Positions 25,664-33,747 of a DNA stretch of 53,673 nucleotides are shown in pieces. This stretch comes from Terriglobia bacterium (lineage in GTDB: Bacteria; Acidobacteriota; Vicinamibacteria; Vicinamibacterales; CAVVIG01). The translations under genes and the position numbers were made by a program. Numbering within the stretch: the first letter of the stretch is position 1; each line of letters opens with the position of its first letter. The stretch spans positions 1 through 53,673 of the forward strand of contig JAIQFX010000023.1 in the NCBI GenBank assembly GCA_020073005.1, in the 5' to 3' direction. The notes beneath the pieces were generated by a model that was given only the letters and a program-made list of their open reading frames with translations, was not told the DNA's origin and did not search any database.

Positions 25664-26789
25664 GCGCGCGACCGTCGTGGATATTCCTTACATCGATCTC
25701 GTCGCGCAGCACGCGCCGCTGAAGGCCGAGCTGCTGCAGGCCGTCGCCGGCGTCATCGACCACGGCCAGTTCGTGCTCGGGCCGGAAGTCGCCGAGTTCG
25801 AGCACCGCTTCGCCGATCTCTGCGGCGTGCCGTACGCGGCCGGCGTGAGCTCGGGCACCGACGCCCTGGTACTGGCGCTGCGCGCGCTCGGCGTGGGTCC
25901 CGGCGACGAAGTGATCACCGTGCCCAACTCCTTCGTTGCGTCGGTGTCGTGCATCGAGCTCGCCGGCGCGCGGCCCGTGCTCGTCGACGTTCGCGACGAT
26001 TACACGATCGATCCCGAAAAGATTCCGGCCGCGCTCTCGCCGCGCACGAAAGCGATCCTGCCAGTGCACCTGACCGGCCGGCCGTGCGACATGGATCCGC
26101 TCATGGCGATCGCCCGCCAGCATGGCCTCGCCGTCGTCGAGGACTGCGCACAGGCGGTGACGGCGGAATACGCCGGCCGACGCGTCGGCTCGATCGGCGC
26201 GATTGGGTGTTTCAGCTTTCATCCATTGAAGACGCTGAGCGCGCTTGGCGACGCGGGCGCGATCACGTGCCACGACGCCGGGCTGTGCGAGCGCCTCAAG
26301 GTGATGCGCAACCTCGGCCTCCGCACGCGCGACGACTGCGTGGAATGGTCGGGCAACTCGAGGCTGGACGCCGTGCAGGCGGCGATGCTCGCCGTGAAGC
26401 TCAAGTACGTCGACGGCTGGACCGAGCGCAGGCGGCGGCATGCGGCCGAGTACCGCGAACGCCTCGCCGGTCTTCCGTGGATTCGTATTCCGGAGGACGG
26501 CCCGACGCGGAAGGCCGTGTATCACACGCTCGTGGTCGAAGCCGACGACCGCGATGCGCTGCGAACATGTCTTTCTGCACGCGGCATCGGCACGGCGATC
26601 CACTATCCGGTCCCGGTGCACCTGACGACGGCGGGCCGGAGTCTGGGATATCCGGCCGGCAGCTTTCCAGTCGCGGAGCGCCAGGCCGCGCGGATCGTCA
26701 GCCTGCCCGTGTACCCCGAATTGACCACGTCGCAGATCGACCGCGTGTGCGACGCGATTCGCGCCTTCTACGCGGACCGGCGGAGCTGA
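25644..26789 (+). CDS. DegT/DnrJ/EryC1 sugar aminotransferase (first of a tandem pair)
   Basis: A 381-residue aminotransferase with VSSGTDALVLALRALGVG, VVEDCAQAVTAEYAG and CFSFHPLKTLSALGDAGA, where the Lys in HPLK is the Schiff base. The HPLK context groups it with enzymes such as WlbE/DesV/QdtB-type transaminases, which commonly act at C3. The ATG at 25644 would overlap LegC by 20 bases. A GTG at 25677 gives a protein starting VDIPYIDL, the usual N-terminus of this family, and may be the true start. It is clearly homologous to the next gene, with shared GVGPGDEVIT and AIHYPVPVHL/KIHYPVPVHL segments. Confidence 0.86.
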   Translation: MPPTRAERATVVDIPYIDLVAQHAPLKAELLQAVAGVIDHGQFVLGPEVAEFEHRFADLCGVPYAAGVSSGTDALVLALRALGVGPGDEVITVPNSFVASVSCIELAGARPVLVDVRDDYTIDPEKIPAALSPRTKAILPVHLTGRPCDMDPLMAIARQHGLAVVEDCAQAVTAEYAGRRVGSIGAIGCFSFHPLKTLSALGDAGAITCHDAGLCERLKVMRNLGLRTRDDCVEWSGNSRLDAVQAAMLAVKLKYVDGWTERRRRHAAEYRERLAGLPWIRIPEDGPTRKAVYHTLVVEADDRDALRTCLSARGIGTAIHYPVPVHLTTAGRSLGYPAGSFPVAERQAARIVSLPVYPELTTSQIDRVCDAIRAFYADRRS

Positions 26790-26794
26790 CGGAC

Positions 26795-27904
26795 GTGCGC
26801 GTGCGATTCTCGTATCTCGACCGGCAGTTCGCGGACATCGAGCCGTATCTCGCGGACGTGCGCGCGCTCGTGCAGACCGGACGGTTCACGCTCGGCGCGC
26901 CGGTCGAGGAATTCGAGCGGCGGTTTGCCGCGATGTGCGGCCTGCCGCACGCCGTCGGCGTCGCCTCCGGCACCGACGCGCTGATGCTCACGCTGAAGGT
27001 CCTCGGCGTCGGGCCAGGCGACGAGGTGATCACCGCCGCCAACACGTTCATCGCCACCGTCGGCGCGATCGCGATGACCGGCGCGCGCCCCGTGCTCGTG
27101 GACAGCACGGACGGCTTCACGATCGACCCGCGCCTGGTGGAGGCGGCGATCACGGCGCGGACGAAGGCTCTCGTGCCGGTGCATTACACCGGCAACGTCG
27201 CCGACATGCCTGCGCTGATGGACATCGCGCGCCGGCGGCAGCTGCTCGTCGTCGAGGACGCGTGCCAGTGCATTGGCGGGATGCGCGACGGACATCCGGT
27301 CGGCTTCTGGGGCGAGGCGGCGTGCTTCAGCCTGCACCCGCTCAAGAATCTCAACGTCTGGGGCGACGGCGGGCTGATCGTCACCGGGTCCGCCGATCTC
27401 GATCGGCGGCTGCGTCTGTTCCGCAATCACGGGCTGACTGGACGCGACGAAGCCGTCGTCTTCGGCCACAATTCGCGGCTCGACGCGCTTCAGGCGGTAA
27501 TCGGATCGCGGCTGATCGATCAGACGTCCTTCATTACCAGCCGCCGGATCGAGAACGCGGCGCGTCTCGATCGCGGGCTCGCCGATCTCGCGCCGCAGGT
27601 CCGCATCCCTCGCCGCGATCCGCAGGTGAAACACGTCTATCACTTGTACGTGCTGCGCGTGGAGCGCCGCGACGAACTCGTCGCGTGGCTGCGCGCTGAA
27701 GGCATCGAAGCGAAGATTCATTACCCGGTGCCCGTGCATCTGCAGCCCGCGTCGCGCGCGCTCGGTTACACGGACGGCGATTGTCCGCAGGCCGAGGCCG
27801 ACAGCCGGTGCGTGATCACGCTGCCCGCGCATCAGCATCTGACGGACGAGGAAATCGACTACATGATCGATCGCGTGCGCGCGTTCTACGGGGCCGGTTC
27901 GTGA
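26795..27904 (+). CDS. DegT/DnrJ/EryC1 sugar aminotransferase (second of a tandem pair)
   Basis: A 369-residue aminotransferase with VASGTDALMLTLKVLGVG, VVEDACQCIGGM and CFSLHPLKNLNVWGDGGL, the Lys being the Schiff base. It is a paralogue of the preceding gene. It starts with GTG 26795 (VRVRFSYLD) or GTG 26801, with no ATG nearby. Two neighbouring copies with different cofactor-pocket details (QAVTAEYAG against QCIGGMRDG) suggest two amino sugars, or amination at two positions. Downstream the gene ends 37 bases before the GmhA-like gene, one of the larger gaps in the window. Confidence 0.86.
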   Translation: MRVRFSYLDRQFADIEPYLADVRALVQTGRFTLGAPVEEFERRFAAMCGLPHAVGVASGTDALMLTLKVLGVGPGDEVITAANTFIATVGAIAMTGARPVLVDSTDGFTIDPRLVEAAITARTKALVPVHYTGNVADMPALMDIARRRQLLVVEDACQCIGGMRDGHPVGFWGEAACFSLHPLKNLNVWGDGGLIVTGSADLDRRLRLFRNHGLTGRDEAVVFGHNSRLDALQAVIGSRLIDQTSFITSRRIENAARLDRGLADLAPQVRIPRRDPQVKHVYHLYVLRVERRDELVAWLRAEGIEAKIHYPVPVHLQPASRALGYTDGDCPQAEADSRCVITLPAHQHLTDEEIDYMIDRVRAFYGAGS

Positions 27905-27911
27905 GCCGGCG

Positions 27912-27920
27912 TGCTACCAT
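27912..27920 (+). promoter_or_regulatory. Weak extended -10 promoter candidate before gmhA
   Basis: TGCTACCAT fits an extended -10 (TGn plus TACCAT) 21 bases before the GmhA start, in one of the few real intergenic gaps. I see no matching -35 element. An AGGA at 27929-27932 supplies the ribosome site. Confidence 0.25.
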
Positions 27921-27941
27921 TTCGAGACAGGAATCACCACG

Positions 27942-28526
27942 ATGACCGCCGCATTCGTTGATCGCTATCTCGCCGAGCTGGAGCAGGTGCTCCGCCGTCT
28001 CTCGCGTCACGAGATCGCGGCGGTCGTGGATCGCCTCCTGGCGGCCTGGAAAGAGGAGCGCACGATCTTCCTGATCGGCAATGGCGGGAGCGCGGCGACG
28101 GCGTCCCACCTGATGAACGACCTGAACAAGTACACGCAGGTCGCGGGCCAGTCGCGCGTCCGCGCGCTCGCGCTCACCGACAACGTGCCGCTGATGACGG
28201 CGATCGCCAACGACCTCGGCTACCAGCACGTGTTCGTCGAGCCGCTCAGGAACCTCCTGCGCGCCGGCGACGTCGTGGTGGCCGTGTCCACGTCCGGCAA
28301 TTCGCCGAACATCGTCGCCGCGGCCGAGTTCGCGAAGTCGGCCGGCGCCACCGTGATCGGTTTGTGCGGCAATCCCGGCAGCCGGCTCGCCGAGCTCGCC
28401 GATCCGAAGATCATCGTCCAGTCCGACCGCGTCGGACAGCAGGAAGACGTCCACCTGATTCTCAATCACGTGATCGCCGAGGCGTTGCGCCAGCGGATCG
28501 CGGACTGTGCCCACGCCGTTGTCTGA
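27942..28526 (+). CDS. gmhA: Phosphoheptose isomerase-like SIS protein (GmhA)
   Basis: A 194-residue SIS-domain isomerase, full length for GmhA. LIGNGGSAATASHLMNDLNKY is the phospho-sugar binding signature, VSTSGNSPNIVAAAE the second Ser/Thr-rich site, and the QQEDVHLILNHVI segment carries the catalytic Glu/His residues typical of the family. GmhA converts sedoheptulose 7-phosphate to D-glycero-D-manno-heptose 7-phosphate. With the inverted HldE-like protein, SDRs and a HAD protein it begins a heptose-type module. An AGGA precedes the ATG by 9 bases. It overlaps the next gene by 20 bases. Confidence 0.87.
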   Translation: MTAAFVDRYLAELEQVLRRLSRHEIAAVVDRLLAAWKEERTIFLIGNGGSAATASHLMNDLNKYTQVAGQSRVRALALTDNVPLMTAIANDLGYQHVFVEPLRNLLRAGDVVVAVSTSGNSPNIVAAAEFAKSAGATVIGLCGNPGSRLAELADPKIIVQSDRVGQQEDVHLILNHVIAEALRQRIADCAHAVV

Positions 28527-29532
28527 GGCCGGCGCCCTCGCGCGCCGGGCCCTGGTCACGGGCGGCGCGGGCTTCATCGGCAGCCATCTCGTCGATGCCC
28601 TGCTCGCGGCGGGCCATCACGTCACGGTCATCGACAACTTCTCCACGGGCCGGCCGGAGAACCTCGCGCACGTCGCTCGCCACGAACGGCTGCAGGTGCT
28701 GCGAGCCGACGTCGCCGATCACGATCGGATCCGGCCCGCGTTCGACGGCGTCGACTGGGTGTTCCACCTCGCCGCGCGCGCGGACATCGTGCCGTCGATC
28801 CAGCAGCCGCTCGAGTACCACCGCGCCAACGTGGACGGCACGGTCAGCGTGATGGAAGCGGCGCGGCTGAACGCGGTCGCGCGCGTCGTCTACACGGCCT
28901 CGTCGTCGTGTTACGGCGTTCCGGACGTCTATCCGACGCCGGAATCGGCGCCCATCAGCCCGCAGTATCCGTACGCGCTGACGAAGTACCTCGGCGAGTG
29001 CATCGCGCTCCACTGGGCGCAGGTCTACGGCGTGCCGGTCGTCTCGCTTCGCCTTTTCAACGTCTACGGTCCGCGCGCGCGGACGTCGGGCAGCTACGGC
29101 GCGGTGTTCGGCGTGTTTCTCGCGCAGAAGCTGGCCGGCAAGCCGTACACGGTCGTCGGCGACGGCACGCAGACGCGGGACTTCACGTTCGTGACCGACG
29201 TCGTCTCGGCGTTTCTCGCGGCGGCGGCGTCGGACGTGACCGGAGAAATCTTCAACGTCGGATCGGGGCAGACCTACAGCGTCAATCGCCTCGTCGAGCT
29301 CCTGGGCGGCGACCGCGTCCACATTCCGCGCCGGCCCGGCGAGCCGGACTGCACGTTCGCCGATACCACGCGCATTCGGGCGCGGCTGCAGTGGGCGCCG
29401 ACGGTGACGCTCGAAGCCGGCGTCGCGCGGATGCTGGAGCACATCGGCGACTGGCGCGAGGCGCCGGTCTGGGATCCCGACTCGATTGCCGACGCCACGC
29501 GCGACTGGTTCGCCTACCTCGAACGCGCCTGA
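28507..29532 (+). CDS. SDR NAD-dependent epimerase/dehydratase (GalE-like)
   Basis: A 341-residue extended SDR. TGGAGFIGSHL near residue 18, FHLAARADIVPSI, TASSSCYGVP and Tyr-x3-Lys (YPYALTKYLGE) are intact, as is RLFNVYGPRARTSG and a C-terminal QTRDFTFVTDVV substrate segment. The closest general groups are NDP-sugar 4-epimerases and 4,6-dehydratases. The GTG start at 28507 gives a 20-base overlap with GmhA, the longest overlap apart from 33722. In a heptose-type operon it may modify the activated heptose or epimerise a hexose. Confidence 0.84.
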   Translation: MPTPLSEAGALARRALVTGGAGFIGSHLVDALLAAGHHVTVIDNFSTGRPENLAHVARHERLQVLRADVADHDRIRPAFDGVDWVFHLAARADIVPSIQQPLEYHRANVDGTVSVMEAARLNAVARVVYTASSSCYGVPDVYPTPESAPISPQYPYALTKYLGECIALHWAQVYGVPVVSLRLFNVYGPRARTSGSYGAVFGVFLAQKLAGKPYTVVGDGTQTRDFTFVTDVVSAFLAAAASDVTGEIFNVGSGQTYSVNRLVELLGGDRVHIPRRPGEPDCTFADTTRIRARLQWAPTVTLEAGVARMLEHIGDWREAPVWDPDSIADATRDWFAYLERA

Positions 29533-29534
29533 TC

Positions 29535-29538
29535 AGGA
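29535..29538 (+). promoter_or_regulatory. Ribosome binding site supporting the GTG start at 29546
   Basis: AGGA followed by a seven-base spacer and GTG. The frame stays open well upstream and includes a TTG at 29486, but that would overlap the previous gene by 47 bases, so this site decides the start. Confidence 0.55.
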
Positions 29539-29545
29539 CCGCCGA

Positions 29546-31072
29546 GTGCCACGCCATCGGAAAATTCTCGATCTGAACGACCTCGCCGTCGAAGTCGGCC
29601 GGCTGAAAGCGGCCGGCAAGCACGTCGTGCAGTGTCACGGCGTCTTCGATCTGCTGCACGTCGGCCACATTCGTCATTTTCAGGAGGCGCGCGCGTTCGG
29701 CGACGTTCTGGTCGTGACGCTGACGCGCGACGAGCACGTCAACAAAGGGCCGCACCGTCCGGCGTTCCCGCAGGAGCTGCGCGCCGAGTCGATCGCCGCG
29801 CTCGACGCCGTGGACTACGTCGCGATCAATCGGTGGCCCGACGCCGTCGAGACGATCAGGCTGCTGAAGCCTGACTTCTACGTGAAGGGCCCCGACTACA
29901 AGGACGCGGGCGCCGACGTGACCGGCGGCATCGCGGCCGAAGCGGACGCGGTCGCGTCGGTGGGCGGGCAGATCCGGTTCACCGACGACATCACCTTCAG
30001 TTCGTCGAGCCTGCTCAACCGCCACATGCCCGCGTTCTCCGGAGAGGTCAGCGAGTTCCTGACTGCGTTTCGCGCGCGGTATCAGGCCGGAGACATCAGG
30101 CAGTACATCGAGCGCCTGCGGCCGCTGCGCCCGCTCGTCGTCGGCGAAGCGATCGTGGACGAGTACGTCTACTGCAGCGCGATGGGCAAGTCGGCCAAGG
30201 AGCCGATCCTCGCGATGCGGTACGAGCGCGTCGAACGCTACGCCGGCGGCACGCTCGCCATCGCGAATCACCTGGCGGACTTCTGCGACACCGTCGATCT
30301 GGTGACGTACCTGGGCTGCGCGGACGCGCAGGAAGAGTTCGTCCGCGCGCACCTGCGGCCGAACGTCCGTCCGCATTTCATCTACAAGTCGGACTCGCCG
30401 ACGATCGTCAAGCGGCGCTTCGTCGAGAGCTATCTGCTGTCGAAAGTGTTCGAAGTCTACGAGATGAACGACGAGCTGCTGACCGACGCCGAGACGGCCG
30501 CCTGCGTCGCGGCCATCGGAGGCGTCCTGCCGTCGGCGGACGTCGTGATCGCGGCCGACTTCGGTCACGGCATGCTGACGCCGCCCATCGTCGAGCAGCT
30601 CTGCGGCCAGGCGCGATTCCTCGCCGTGAACACGCAGACCAACGCGGCCAACGTCGGCTTCCACGCAATCTCGAAGTACCCGCGCGCCGACTACATCTGC
30701 ATGCAGGAAAACGAAATCCGCCTCGACAGCCGGAGCCGCAAGGGCGACCTCGAGCCGCTCGTCATCGCGCTGGCCAAACGCCTGTCCTGTCCCACGGTCA
30801 TGGTCACGCGCGGCCGGACCGGGACCTTCTTCTATCGCGACGGTGAAGGCGTGTTCGAATGCCCCGCGTTCGCGATGTCGGTCGTTGACCGCGTGGGCGC
30901 GGGCGATTCCGTGCTCGCCGTGACCTCGCTGTGCGCCGCGGCCGGCGTCCCGGCCGATGCGATCGGCTTCATCGCCAACGTCGTCGGCGCGCAGGCCGTG
31001 ACCATCCTCGGCAACAGCCGTTCGATCGATCGCATCCAGGTGCTGAAGAGCATCGAGTCGCTTTTGAAGTAG
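29546..31072 (+). CDS. Inverted HldE-like fusion: cytidylyltransferase + PfkB kinase
   Basis: A 508-residue bifunctional protein. The N-terminal part has CHGVFDLLHVGHIRHFQEAR (HVGH at residues 38-41), the HxGH nucleotidyltransferase signature, then LLKPDFYVKGPDYKD, which is typical of RfaE2/HldE adenylyltransferases. The C-terminal part is a PfkB/ribokinase-type domain ending in VVDRVGAGDSVL with the anion-hole GAGD at 451-454. Canonical HldE has the kinase first and nucleotidyltransferase last, so the order is reversed here. With GmhA it should phosphorylate a heptose 7-phosphate and activate it to NDP-heptose. Whether it uses ATP, CTP or GTP cannot be read from the sequence. Confidence 0.84.
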   Translation: MPRHRKILDLNDLAVEVGRLKAAGKHVVQCHGVFDLLHVGHIRHFQEARAFGDVLVVTLTRDEHVNKGPHRPAFPQELRAESIAALDAVDYVAINRWPDAVETIRLLKPDFYVKGPDYKDAGADVTGGIAAEADAVASVGGQIRFTDDITFSSSSLLNRHMPAFSGEVSEFLTAFRARYQAGDIRQYIERLRPLRPLVVGEAIVDEYVYCSAMGKSAKEPILAMRYERVERYAGGTLAIANHLADFCDTVDLVTYLGCADAQEEFVRAHLRPNVRPHFIYKSDSPTIVKRRFVESYLLSKVFEVYEMNDELLTDAETAACVAAIGGVLPSADVVIAADFGHGMLTPPIVEQLCGQARFLAVNTQTNAANVGFHAISKYPRADYICMQENEIRLDSRSRKGDLEPLVIALAKRLSCPTVMVTRGRTGTFFYRDGEGVFECPAFAMSVVDRVGAGDSVLAVTSLCAAAGVPADAIGFIANVVGAQAVTILGNSRSIDRIQVLKSIESLLK

Positions 31073-31089
31073 CAGGCCCTCAGCTGACC

Positions 31090-32091
31090 GTGACCCCCTC
31101 GCGCATCAACCACGTCCTCGTGACCGGCGGCGCCGGCTACGTCGGGTCCGCCCTCGTGCCGCGGCTGCTCGCCGAGGGCTACGGCGTCACCGTCGTCGAT
31201 CTGTACCTGTTCGGTGACCAGGTGCTCGCGCCGGTCGCCGGCCATCCGAAGCTGCGGCAGGTGAAGGGCGACATCCGCGATCGCGCGGTGCTCGCGCGCG
31301 CGCTCGCCGGGTGCGACGCCGTCATTCATCTGGCATGCATTTCCAACGATCCGAGCTTCGAGCTCGACCCGGCGCTGGGGAAGTCGATCAACTACGACGC
31401 GTTCATCGGGCTGGTGGAGCTCTCGAAGGACGCGGGCGTGCGCCGCTTCGTGTACGCCTCGTCGTCCAGCGTGTACGGCGTGCGCGACGAGCCGGACGTC
31501 ACCGAAGAGCTCGCGCTGCGGCCGCTGACCGACTACTCGAGATACAAGGCGATGTGCGAGGACGTCCTGCTGGCCAGCCGGGCGCCCGGCTTCACGACCC
31601 TGGTGGTCCGTCCGGCCACCGTGTGCGGCTACGCGCCGCGCCTCCGGCTGGACCTGACGGTCAATATCCTGACGAACCTCGCCGTCAATCGCGGCGTGAT
31701 CACCGTCTTCGGCGGCCAGCAATTGCGGCCGAATCTCCACATCGACGACATGGTGGATCTCTACGTCCGCAGCCTCGAGTGGCCGGACGCGAAGATCGAC
31801 GGCCGTATCTTCAACGTCGGCTCGCAGAACTATCGCGTGGCCGAGATCGCGGAGACCGTGCGCGGCATCGTGGGTGCGGTCGCGGTCGAAACAACGCCGA
31901 CCGACGACAACCGGTCGTACCACATCTCATCGGACAAGATTCGCCGCGAGCTCGGGTTCGCGCCGTCGCGTGGCGTCGAGGACGCGGTGCGCGACCTGGT
32001 GGCGGCGTTCCGGCGGAACGCCGTGCCCAATCCGCTGACCGACCCGCGCTACTACAACATCAAGACGATGCAGGCGATCGCCCTCAAGTGA
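31090..32091 (+). CDS. SDR NAD-dependent epimerase/reductase
   Basis: A 333-residue extended SDR. TGGAGYVGSALVPRLL, CISNDPSFELDPALGKSIN, YASSSSVYGVRDEPDVT and the Tyr-x3-Lys in DYSRYKAMCE are all intact, followed by RPATVCGYAPRLRLDLTVN and FGGQQLRPNLHIDDMVDLY. This combination is a recognisable subgroup common in heptose and O-antigen loci, though I cannot name its substrate. The GTG start at 31090 lies 17 bases after the kinase-nucleotidyltransferase. Together with 28507-29532 it could carry out epimerisation or reduction of the activated heptose. Confidence 0.84.
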   Translation: MTPSRINHVLVTGGAGYVGSALVPRLLAEGYGVTVVDLYLFGDQVLAPVAGHPKLRQVKGDIRDRAVLARALAGCDAVIHLACISNDPSFELDPALGKSINYDAFIGLVELSKDAGVRRFVYASSSSVYGVRDEPDVTEELALRPLTDYSRYKAMCEDVLLASRAPGFTTLVVRPATVCGYAPRLRLDLTVNILTNLAVNRGVITVFGGQQLRPNLHIDDMVDLYVRSLEWPDAKIDGRIFNVGSQNYRVAEIAETVRGIVGAVAVETTPTDDNRSYHISSDKIRRELGFAPSRGVEDAVRDLVAAFRRNAVPNPLTDPRYYNIKTMQAIALK

Positions 32092-32720
32092 CGTCGCGGC
32101 CAGTAGTCGGCGTGGATTTCGACAACACGATCGCCGACTTCGACGACGTGATCCATGCCGTCGCCCTCGAGTCCCAATTCATTGGCTCCCGCGTGCCAAA
32201 GAGCAAGCGCCGGATTCGCGACTGGATCAGGCAGCGCCAGGACGGCGAGGATCGCTGGCGCGCGGTGCAGGCGGCCGTGTACGGCCCCCGGATCGAAGGG
32301 GCGCGGCTGGCGCCGGGCGTCGATCGATTTCTGCGCCAGTGCCGCGAGCGCGGCGTGACGGTGTACGTCATCAGCCACAAGACCGAGTTCGCCACCGCCG
32401 ATCGCACGGGGACGAATCTCCGCGACGCCGCACGCGGCTGGCTCGAGCGGAGCGGACTGTTCGACGCCCACGGCGGCGGGCTCGCGCCCGGTCAGGTCTT
32501 CTTCGAATCGACGCGCGACGACAAGCTGCGGCGCATCGCGCGGATGGGGTGCACGCACTTCATCGACGATCTCGAAGAGACGTTTCTCGAGCCCGCGTTT
32601 CCCGCCGGCGTCGAGAAGATCCTGTACGACCCGCATATCGAATGCGACACGCGGGCCGCGGCGCGCGTGTTCACGAACTGGGCGGCCATCGGTGAGTACG
32701 CGTTCAATGGCGGCCGATGA
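32088..32720 (+). CDS. HAD-superfamily phosphatase-like protein
   Basis: A 210-residue protein with the HAD nucleophile motif VGVDFDNTIADFDDVI near residue 7, a Thr/Ser motif II region (VYVISHKTEFA) and a motif III/IV acidic segment (CTHFIDDLEETF). The helical insert between motifs I and II is long. The placement in the heptose-like module suggests the phosphatase step (the GmhB role), although GmhB itself has a different zinc loop, which is not visible. GTG 32088 overlaps the SDR stop by 4 bases. Confidence 0.72.
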   Translation: MTSRPVVGVDFDNTIADFDDVIHAVALESQFIGSRVPKSKRRIRDWIRQRQDGEDRWRAVQAAVYGPRIEGARLAPGVDRFLRQCRERGVTVYVISHKTEFATADRTGTNLRDAARGWLERSGLFDAHGGGLAPGQVFFESTRDDKLRRIARMGCTHFIDDLEETFLEPAFPAGVEKILYDPHIECDTRAAARVFTNWAAIGEYAFNGGR

Positions 32721-33747
32721 CGCCGGCCGGCGGACGTTGGACGCGTTTTCGTCGCGCCTGTTGCGGCATCCGGTGACGTCGATCGTCCGCCTGGGCGGCG
32801 GCGGCAACAGCCGGACCTACGACGTGCGGGCCGGCGCGCGCCGGATCGCCGTGAAGCAGTACGTCGCGCGCGCCGACGGCCGTCGCCCGATGGCCGCCGA
32901 ATTCGAAGGCCTGAGTTTTCTGTGGCGCGCCGGCGTGCGCGCGATTCCTCGTCCGCTGGCCGCGGACGCGACGGCCGGCTGCGCGGCCTATGCGTTCGTC
33001 GAAGGCGCGCCGGTCGCGCGCGTCGGCGCCGCGGATGTCGATCGCGCGGTCCGGTTTCTGTCGCAGTTGCGCCGCCTCGCGGCCGCGCCTGGCAGCCGCC
33101 GGCTGCCCGCGGCCTCCGAGGCGTGTTTTTCGATGCAGGACATCCTCGACAGCCTCGACCGGCGCGTCCGGCGCCTGCGCGCGGCGCGCCGCTCGCATTC
33201 AGGGCTGCGGCGGTTCCTGGATCGGGATTTCGCGGCGGCGCGCGCCGACATCGGCGCGTGGGCGCGCGCGCGGCTGGACGGCTCGGCGCTCGACCTGCGG
33301 CGCCCGCTGGCGCGCGGGCTCAGAACGCTCAGCCCGTCGGACTTCGGCTTTCACAACGCGCGCCGGCGTCCCGACGGCTCGCTCGTGTTCCTCGACTTCG
33401 AGTACTTCGGCTGGGACGATCCGGCAAAGATGGTGGCCGACTTCCTCCTGCATCCGGCAATGACGCTGCCGGAGCCGCTCCGCCGCCGGTTCGTGGACGG
33501 CGTCGTCCGATCGTTCCGGGGTGATCCCGCGCTGCGGCGCCGCGTGGAAGTGGTCTGGGGGTTGTACGGCCTCAAGTGGTGTCTCATTCTTCTGAACGAG
33601 TTCGTGCCCCGCGATCTCTCACGCCGGCGGTTCGCGGCCGCGCGGCCGGCGCGCGCGGACGTCGCGAGGCGTCGTCAGCTGCGAAAGGCCGAACGGCTGC
33701 TCGCGACCGTCACCCAGCACTATGCCCGGTTCCCGTACGGTGAATAG
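32707..33747 (+). CDS. APH-fold phosphotransferase/kinase
   Basis: A 346-residue protein with the aminoglycoside phosphotransferase/choline kinase fold. GGGGNSRTYDVRAG looks like the nucleotide loop, KQYV the phosphate-contact Lys, and LSPSDFGFHNARRRPDG is the catalytic loop with Asp and Asn but with Ser-Pro-Ser in place of the usual His-Gly. VFLDFEYFGWDDPAKMVAD carries the metal-binding DFE. It probably phosphorylates a sugar or sugar alcohol. ATG 32707 overlaps the HAD gene by 14 bases, and a GTG at 32692 is in frame upstream. Its end overlaps the transketolase gene by 26 bases, the longest overlap in the window. Confidence 0.8.
   Translation: MAADDAGRRTLDAFSSRLLRHPVTSIVRLGGGGNSRTYDVRAGARRIAVKQYVARADGRRPMAAEFEGLSFLWRAGVRAIPRPLAADATAGCAAYAFVEGAPVARVGAADVDRAVRFLSQLRRLAAAPGSRRLPAASEACFSMQDILDSLDRRVRRLRAARRSHSGLRRFLDRDFAAARADIGAWARARLDGSALDLRRPLARGLRTLSPSDFGFHNARRRPDGSLVFLDFEYFGWDDPAKMVADFLLHPAMTLPEPLRRRFVDGVVRSFRGDPALRRRVEVVWGLYGLKWCLILLNEFVPRDLSRRRFAAARPARADVARRRQLRKAERLLATVTQHYARFPYGE

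Noticed and set aside
27905-27941. Possible terminator before gmhA
   Set aside because: No inverted repeat or T-run in the gap.
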